From assembly GCF_050624435.1 (NCBI RefSeq), contig NC_134534.1:61961501-62025500 (forward strand): a stretch of DNA of 64,000 bases. Reading direction: 5' to 3'. Made by a program: the position numbers and the translations under genes. The stretch comes from Tenrec ecaudatus (taxonomy: Eukaryota; Chordata; Mammalia; Afrosoricida; Tenrecidae). Of this stretch, positions 58,438-64,000 are shown piece by piece (positions within the stretch are counted from its first letter, which is position 1; each line of letters begins with the position of its first letter). Below the pieces are notes generated by a model. It was not told where the DNA came from and ran no database searches. It was given only the letters and a program-made list of their open reading frames with translations.

Positions 58438-58557
58438 CTGCCAGGATAGAGTGACTCCTAATCTTAATCACTTTTGAGTGACATCTTGCACAATAAAAGG
58501 ACAGATGTGGGAACAGAGTCACCCAGATTCCCTCATTTAACCTATCTTCAAGGCAAA
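58438..58557 (+). mobile_element. 120-bp insertion with 5-bp target duplication
   Basis: A unit starting 'ctgccaggatagagtgactc' and ending 'cttcaaggcaaa' sits in L1 ORF2, flanked by exact 'gtgtc' copies (58,433-58,437 and 58,558-58,562). The same 120-base unit recurs at 60,017-60,136 with about nine differences by eye. It contains a 'caataaaagg' word. Origin uncertain; it looks like an internal piece of the LTR-like element at 59.8-60.3 kb. Confidence 0.75.
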
Positions 58558-58908
58558 GTGTCACAGCATGAACAAATATATGCACAAACATGTTCATTAC
58601 AGACCTATCCTCAATAGTAAAAAGATGGACAAACACGAAATACCCATCAGTGGATGAATGGATAAATACACTTTGGTATGTACAGAGAATAGAATACTAT
58701 GTCATCATTAAGGAATAATGACGAAATTGTGAAACTTCTCATGACACAGATTGATTAGAGCATGTTATGCTATGTAAAGTTAGTCATAAAAGAACAATTC
58801 CTTTATGAAAACATTCTTATAAATCAAAATAAAAGTTGTTCATACCAAAGGAACAGACTTTGATGGTTACCAGTGGAAGGAGGTTTACGGAGGGAAGGGG
58901 AAGTGATA
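58558..58908 (+). mobile_element. L1 ORF2 end and 3'UTR start, plus strand (segment 4)
   Basis: Sense text: 'acaaacatgttcattacaga', 'cagtggatgaatggataaat', 'agaatactatgtcatcatta' and 'tttgatggttaccagtggaa'. The L1 appears to continue past the SPIN element to about 59,290. Confidence 0.8.
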
Positions 58909-58916
58909 GGCTAGAG

Positions 58917-59110
58917 CCGTGGTTCTCAATCTTCCTAATGTCACGACCCTTTAATACAGTTCCTCATATTGTGGTGACTCCCCCAACCATAAAGTTGCTT
59001 TCATTGCTACTTCATAACTGTAATTTTGCTACTGTTATGAATTGGGCGACCCCTGTGAAAGGGTCATTCAACCCCCAAAAGGGTCGCAACCCACAGGTTG
59101 AGAACCGCTG
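58917..59110. mobile_element. SPIN-type hAT DNA transposon (non-autonomous)
   Basis: 194 bp with hAT-type terminal inverted repeats: left 'ccgtggttctcaatcttcc', right 'cacaggttgagaaccgctg'. Internal words 'cacgaccctttaatacagtt', 'aactgtaattttgctactgt' and 'cgacccctgtgaaagggtc' are those of SPIN and its short derivatives. The 8-bp flanks ggctagag/cgctagag match at seven positions and carry the CTAGAG core typical of this group. It has no transposase and would have been moved by one supplied elsewhere. SPIN elements are known as horizontally transferred in tenrec, bushbaby, some bats, rodents and opossum. Confidence 0.9.
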
Positions 59111-59118
59111 CGCTAGAG

Positions 59119-59840
59119 GGTGACAGGTGTCAACTAAGCTAAAGGAGAAGATCATATTCTACAAGAGAGAGAGAAAAAGTTGGGGGCAGAACAAACTATT
59201 GGGGCACTTGATAGGTTTTTAAATTTTTTTAATATAAAAATGATGATAGGAAATGCAAACCCCACTTTATACAGAATAAAATACTTTAAAAAATGATGCC
59301 GCTATCTCATAGAGTTATACCGAACTCTTCTTCTTAATGAAATTTAGTTAGGCTGGACAAACTTTCAAAATATCTTATTGACCATGTTATACAAGATCAG
59401 AAAAAGGGATTTTTTTGAAATGATGGTAAAATCAAATTTCTCAGATAAAATTAGATGAGAACACAAGAGCTACTAAATTTGGCAATGTGTAAGTGATAGA
59501 AAACCTTGAAAAAATGTAATCTCAGTGAAACTAGAGTCATTTGAATTGCATAGGTATGGCTAGAACAGAAAATGGGAAGTTCCAAAATAGAGACATCACA
59601 CTTTTTCAAGTCAATTTTTAAATGTCAGTGGTAGCCGGAACGATGTGAAGTGTAAAGCAAGGTGTTAAGTTTTAATTTTAAAAATTTATAATGCATGGTA
59701 GTATGCTTACTATACATCCAATAGCAACAGACAGAGTAGAGGTGGATCCAAAGAGACAACACATTTTAGTAACTCCAGAGGGCACGTGAGGAGAGTGGGA
59801 CGAGAAGAAAGAGGCCATGGAGGCTGTGACTTGGTTGGTG
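59119..59840. other. L1 3'UTR remainder (to about 59,290), then unassigned
   Basis: 'acaggtgtcaactaagctaa' to 'tacagaataaaatac' may finish the plus-strand L1. Nothing is recognised after that. Confidence 0.4.
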
Positions 59841-59844
59841 TCTC

Positions 59845-60330
59845 CCAAAATGATGTGCTAAAATCTTGAGCCATACACCGATGGGTTAGGACAGGGAAAA
59901 TAGAGTTTTTCTTGGCAGATGTTGTTGTTAGGAGCCATTGAGTTGGGGCAACTTCGGTGACAACCCACCGTGCCGGCGCCTCGGGTGCAGATGGCGTCAG
60001 TGAAATTAACAAAGCCCTGCCAGGATAGAGTGGGTCCTAATCTTAATCACTTTTGAGTGACATCTTGCACAATAAAAGGACAGATGTGGAAACAGAGTCA
60101 CCTGGATTCCCTCACATAACATATCTACAAGGCAAAGAATGCCAAGAGACAGCCTGTGGTCCACAGCTGGCATGATAAAGAAAGCTCTTTCCATAGAACC
60201 CACAGAGAGAGATCATCAGCGTGGCTGACATCCGGATTAGATTTGCAGTCTCTCAACTTGTGTGAAAATCTCTTTTGTTCTTTTAAACAGTCCACTTTGT
60301 ACTGTAGTTTTTTTACAGGAAAGAGAGTTG
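59845..60330 (+). mobile_element. MaLR-like LTR (contains second copy of the 120-bp unit)
   Basis: The order of words ('tctcccaaaatgatgtgcta', 'gagtgggtcctaatcttaat', 'caataaaaggacagatgtgg', 'gacatccggattagatttgc', 'acttgtgtgaaaatctcttt' and 'cagtccactttgta') resembles MaLR/MLT-type LTRs. A short antisense RTE/AfroSINE 3' end (59,925-60,000) is inserted. Ends not defined. Confidence 0.5.
59922..60000 (-). mobile_element. RTE 3'-end / AfroSINE-tail fragment
   Basis: 'gttgttgttaggagccattg' then 'agttggggcaac' is the antisense 3' terminus common to RTE and AfroSINE. Confidence 0.7.
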
Positions 60331-61375
60331 TATTTTAATAAAACATGTACTATTTTTTAATGGTAGCCATATTAAATTCACATGGTGTGCAGATAAACGT
60401 TGATACGGAGGTCTAGTTGTGTGGGGGAACAAGGAACTTTCAGTTTCTGCTACTTCTGTGAAATGATGTCAATGTTTAGGACTAATGAGAGAGAAAAATT
60501 GCATGAGCTTTGAGAAAATAAGAAAGGTTATGGAATAGTCATTCTAGGGAAAATGAAAAGTAGCCTCTGAGAAGTGAAGTGTAATTGTATTGAAGAACTG
60601 AGAATTCCATTGAGGTTTATGGTAATGAATTTAATGTAATCTAGTCACTAAGGGAGGGTAACTTCAGGACTCTCTAGGTATTTTATTGCCAGCTCTCATG
60701 AAACTGGCAGGGTTCTTCTAGTGTTGATATTTGCAACATAGTGAATACTATGTATGAATATTATGAAACAACAGGGGAGAAAGAGAGTTGGCAATCTTTT
60801 GAGAAGATGAATAAATGACAGAGCTTGAAACATATATTTGTTAAGGAGGAAAATAAGAGTAGGACTTAAGCACAGGGGAAAAAGTGATGGATAATTTAGT
60901 TTAGGTTCAAAAAGATCTAATAAGAGGGCAATTAGAGCAAGTTAATTTGAAGGATTATATGTGGTAATCTGAATAAGATGTTTGATACTCAGGTTGCAAT
61001 AATACTGCAATTTCCAGTGATGTGCAAGTCAACAATGTGGCTGTGGCAGTGGGTGACCTAGTTAGAAAGAAGGGAACTGTCAGTGGAAGTGAGAAAATTA
61101 AGGATATGAAATGAGTATTAGGATTTTGGGTCAAATTAGTCTTGCGAAGGTTCTTCTTAAATGCATGCGTGAATTTAGGCTGTGTTAATAAAGACATATA
61201 TAGGGGAAAAAGAAAGATGATAATTCTGCTTTGTAAAACATTGGTAGATCTCCATTTTGGTAGTTAATTTAATTGAGTTGGCCAAAGTTTAAAGTGGATG
61301 TAGGGATCACACTTGAACACAAAGGAAAAGAAACCTCTTAACAACTGGACAAATAAATAGTGTCATGAAAAATTG
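60331..61375. other. Unassigned non-coding DNA
   Basis: No recognised gene. 60,830-61,100 is vaguely L2-like in reverse, but too weak to call. Confidence 0.35.
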
Positions 61376-61379
61376 TGAG

Positions 61380-61720
61380 TAAATTAAAGTTGTCAAAGAT
61401 CAACAATTGATGCCCACAAAAGTAGCATCAATGGAATCAAAAGATGTACTTCACTGGGAAATCCGTTGCCAGATCTTTGTAGTGTTAAAAATGCAAAGAT
61501 GTCATTTTGAAGTTTAGCGTCTGTTTGATCCAAACCATGGCACTTTCAATCGCCTGATGTGAATGTGAAAGATGGACAATAAAAAGGGTGCTCAGAGGGT
61601 GGGTGCAGTTGAAGTGGGGTGTTAGTGAAGAATGCTGACTCTAGTATGCCTATCCATACATCCAAATATGTCTTGGAAGGACTACAGCTAGAATGTTCCT
61701 TAGGAGTGAGGATGAGGCCA
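61380..61720 (+). mobile_element. RTE 3' half, plus strand (part 1)
   Basis: Sense text: 'aatgcaaagatgtcattttg', 'atccaaaccatggcactttc', 'aatgtgaaagatggacaata' and 'aatatgtcttggaaggacta'. It resumes at 62,235. Confidence 0.75.
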
Positions 61721-62230
61721 GTGTTTCAGAGATTCATGTTTCAAAGTGGTTCTTCCTAGGTAAGTAATGGTTGATGGAGTGAAACCAGAGTGGCCCTGAG
61801 TTTATGAAATAAGTGTGTACCATCATGATAATTGGGATAAAAAAATGACTGATTGATGCCCTACGAGAAACTTCATGTCCCGCCTAGGAAAGAAGGATAG
61901 CATGGCTATTGCATAGCAGCTGAATCTTTTGCCTGGCAAAACCAGAAACAGCTGTGAGCAACATACAAATGACAGCTGACCTACCCCTTTGCATGTGTGT
62001 CACTTTACAGACTCCTGGCAATAATTCATTCTCCCACATCGGAATTCTGAAAGGCCTCACTATGCCTCTTCTGAGATTCTCTTTGCAGGAAATTGACCTG
62101 CTATTTTCCTATTCTGGTTACCATGCTAGTACACCCACGTTTTACAAATTCAGATCTGTCAAGATTTTTCTGCACCAGTCATGACTAAACCAGTTTGAAT
62201 TGATTCAAAATGCTGGTTGACACTTTGTCT
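61721..62230. other. Unassigned segment inside RTE
   Basis: About 510 bp of unrecognised sequence between two RTE parts that are adjacent in the family. It may be an insertion. Confidence 0.4.
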
Positions 62231-62234
62231 TGTA

Positions 62235-62415
62235 CACTTTGAACATGTCATTAAGAGCAAACAATCACCAGAAAAAAGATATCGTGGTTGGTAAGGCAGA
62301 TCAGTGAAAATGAGGGACATTCTTGTGACTCGATTTGACACTGTGGTTGCAACATTGAGCTCAAACATGCCAATGACTTTGAGGCTAGCACGGACACTGC
62401 TTGTTTCTCTTCGAC
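62235..62415 (+). mobile_element. RTE 3' end, plus strand (part 2)
   Basis: 'cactttgaacatgtcattaa', 'aaggcagatcagtgaaaatg', 'gatttgacactgtggttgca' and 'acattgagctcaaacatgcc' continue the family order. Confidence 0.7.
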
Positions 62416-62699
62416 ACAAATCCTCCTTCTTCTGCTCGCAAGGAACCCTCCAGACAGACAATAACACCATCGGAAGGTAAGAGAAAGGTATTGGGAGGGG
62501 ATGTAAAGCTTCACCGCTGGGCCAGCTGAAGAGACACGGCCTTGGTGGTGGGAAGAGAAAGGCTTGGTGGAAGCATGTGCGTTCTTTTCAAATACTGCAA
62601 ATGCTGCTGGGAGGAATCAAACTAGACTCGTTTTATGTTATTTCTGATGAAGACCTGGTCAAAGGATGGAATTTATACGATGCAGATATTAGCTACTCA

Positions 62700-62726
62700 T
62701 ACACACACACACACACACACACACAC
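62700..62726. repeat. (CA)n microsatellite
   Basis: About 13 CA units. Confidence 0.95.
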
Positions 62727-63101
62727 GAGAAATGTTGCTGCAAAATCATAGGAATATTTATTAAGCAAAAATGTCAAAATGTGAAGCTGTTTTTTTTCAC
62801 TATATATCCATCTATGGACTTCTAAATGTGGTGTTGCCATATTTCTAAACTCTCACATGACAGCTTTGGCATGTCTAAGAGATTCGCATTGTGTTTCTTT
62901 TCAATGTTATTTGAGTTGGGTGAACAACAAGAAGTCTAATGGGGAAGACCAGTCCTGGAGGGTGGAGAAGGAAGGCTTGCAAATGAAATTCCTGTGGAAC
63001 AGCCCTGGCTCCCCTTGAAGAGTGAACACGTGCGTTGTCAGGATGCCTCCCAAAATTCTTTGGTGCAATTTTCTGGGTCTTTTTCTCATCCATGCAATTT
63101 T

Positions 63102-63104
<3 letters not shown>

Positions 63105-63136
<32 letters not shown>
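63105..63136. repeat. (CA)n microsatellite
   Basis: About 16 CA units. Confidence 0.95.
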
Positions 63137-63138
<2 letters not shown>

Positions 63139-63919
63139 TTTTCATGATCAGCCTCTATGATCATCCTGCATCCTCTGAGAAAAATCTATCAAAATGACTC
63201 CTAAAGATTTCCAGAAACCAGTAACCATAACATTTTGAGCTAACTTCCTGCCTTGAATTTAATTGGTTCAATAGAGCCCCTCAGAGGCCCCCTTTTTGTT
63301 TTTGTTTTTAAGGCAGAAGATGAAGATGAATGTATAACTGAGAGAACTTGTCTGCTGCCATCCACTCTCTGTAGAGACATGATAAAACATATTTTGTTTG
63401 GATTAGGCCCAGGCATGTACTAACTAGAACTCTAGTGGCAATACTTTTTGACTTAGTCTCATGTGGGTATATGTGCACGTGTGTGTGTGTAAAAAATTCA
63501 TACAACCAAATCCAAAATGCACTTTTTTGGAAAATAAGGATATATCACTATTGTAGGAGGTCAGTCTGTAACACATAATGACAAAGGGCCCCCTGAATCA
63601 GAAGTGACAGTTCTTTCATATTTCTGTAGTCTATAAAGTCATCAGAGACTGAAGTAATCCAGCATTTATGGTTGTTAATGTGGTGATGGATTTTCTCTGA
63701 TTTATGTATTTGAGTCTGTGATATGTTGCAGTTCTTTTATTTCTAGTTATTAAATTTCAGTGACAAAGTGAGTGTGGGTGTAATCTAAAAATGATCACAC
63801 CTAGAACTAGATATATCAGTTTTGAGACCCCACTATGAGTTTACTAGTTCCTAAACTTCACCTAACCTCATTTGCATGTTTGTATAATCTGAGAATGACT
63901 ACTCGATTCCTTTCACTGG

Positions 63920-64000
63920 GTTGTTCATTCATTAAATGAGTTGTACTAAGCACTTACATACTCTGTGCCAGGAACAGGGCCGAGCAAAAAGGGTAGCGAG
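63920..64000 (-). mobile_element. L2 LINE 3' end, continues off the window
   Basis: Antisense L2 terminus: 'ttcattcattaaatgagttg', 'actaagcacttacatactct' and 'gtgccaggaacagggc'. Confidence 0.6.

Larger units (their letters stand above)
62416..63915. other. Unassigned DNA with microsatellites
   Basis: No gene recognised. It holds (CA)n at 62,700-62,726 and 63,105-63,136 and a short (TG)n near 63,478-63,490. Confidence 0.4.

Noticed and set aside
43549-63136. CRISPR-like arrays from regularly repeated CA/TG tracts
   Set aside because: These are plain dinucleotide microsatellites with no spacers, in mammalian DNA.

Overview
This window looks like non-coding DNA from a placental mammal, most likely an afrotherian and plausibly a tenrec. 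Three observations support this. (1) Many AfroSINE-type SINEs carry a tRNA-like head and the 'gactcatagcgaccc'-type tail. (2) Many degenerate RTE/BovB-type LINE fragments are present. (3) There is a short SPIN-type hAT element, a horizontally transferred transposon family known from tenrec and a few other mammals. MIR, L2 and old L1 relics confirm a mammalian genome. I found no credible host protein-coding gene. The open frames are short, mostly overlap repeats, and show no recognised host domain or convincing exon structure. The species call is an inference.

Layout. 1-7.2 kb: an RTE fragment, an L1 3'UTR copy on the minus strand, a longer RTE fragment carrying a retroposed U13 (SNORD13) snoRNA copy with a poly(A) tail and a 16-bp target-site duplication, then another L1 3'UTR on the plus strand. 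7.2-13.0 kb: almost repeat-free, the best place for conserved non-coding elements. 13-20.5 kb: an (AT)n tract, MIR, L2, AfroSINE and RTE pieces, and two solo LTRs of one family. 20.5-26.4 kb: AT-rich sequence with few recognisable repeats. 26.4-32.3 kb: several RTE fragments in both orientations (one still reads as an endonuclease-domain peptide), a run of three AfroSINEs and a strong CTCF-type motif. 32.3-42 kb: a GC-box/CRE cluster, L2, MIR and AfroSINE, an old L1 with two adjacent solo LTRs of different families, and a 27-bp perfect inverted repeat. 42-49.6 kb: an L1 3'UTR copy, the longest plus-strand RTE copy, an LTR-like piece, old L1, another RTE copy and L2. 49.6-59 kb: two L1 elements in opposite orientation. 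The minus copy has an unusually long 3'UTR (about 2.6 kb) with a 250-bp tandem duplication. The plus copy is split by two solo LTRs, a 120-bp insertion and lies next to the SPIN element. 59-64 kb: a MaLR-like LTR, RTE fragments, microsatellites and the start of an L2.

The window is therefore best read as layered retrotransposon insertions in an intergenic or intronic stretch. Nested insertions give a relative chronology: the L1, RTE and AfroSINE hosts are older than the LTRs, the U13 copy and the SPIN element inserted in or beside them. No operon, CRISPR array, viral genome or new multi-gene system is visible. All family assignments were made by reading and from memory of consensus sequences, with no alignment or database search.
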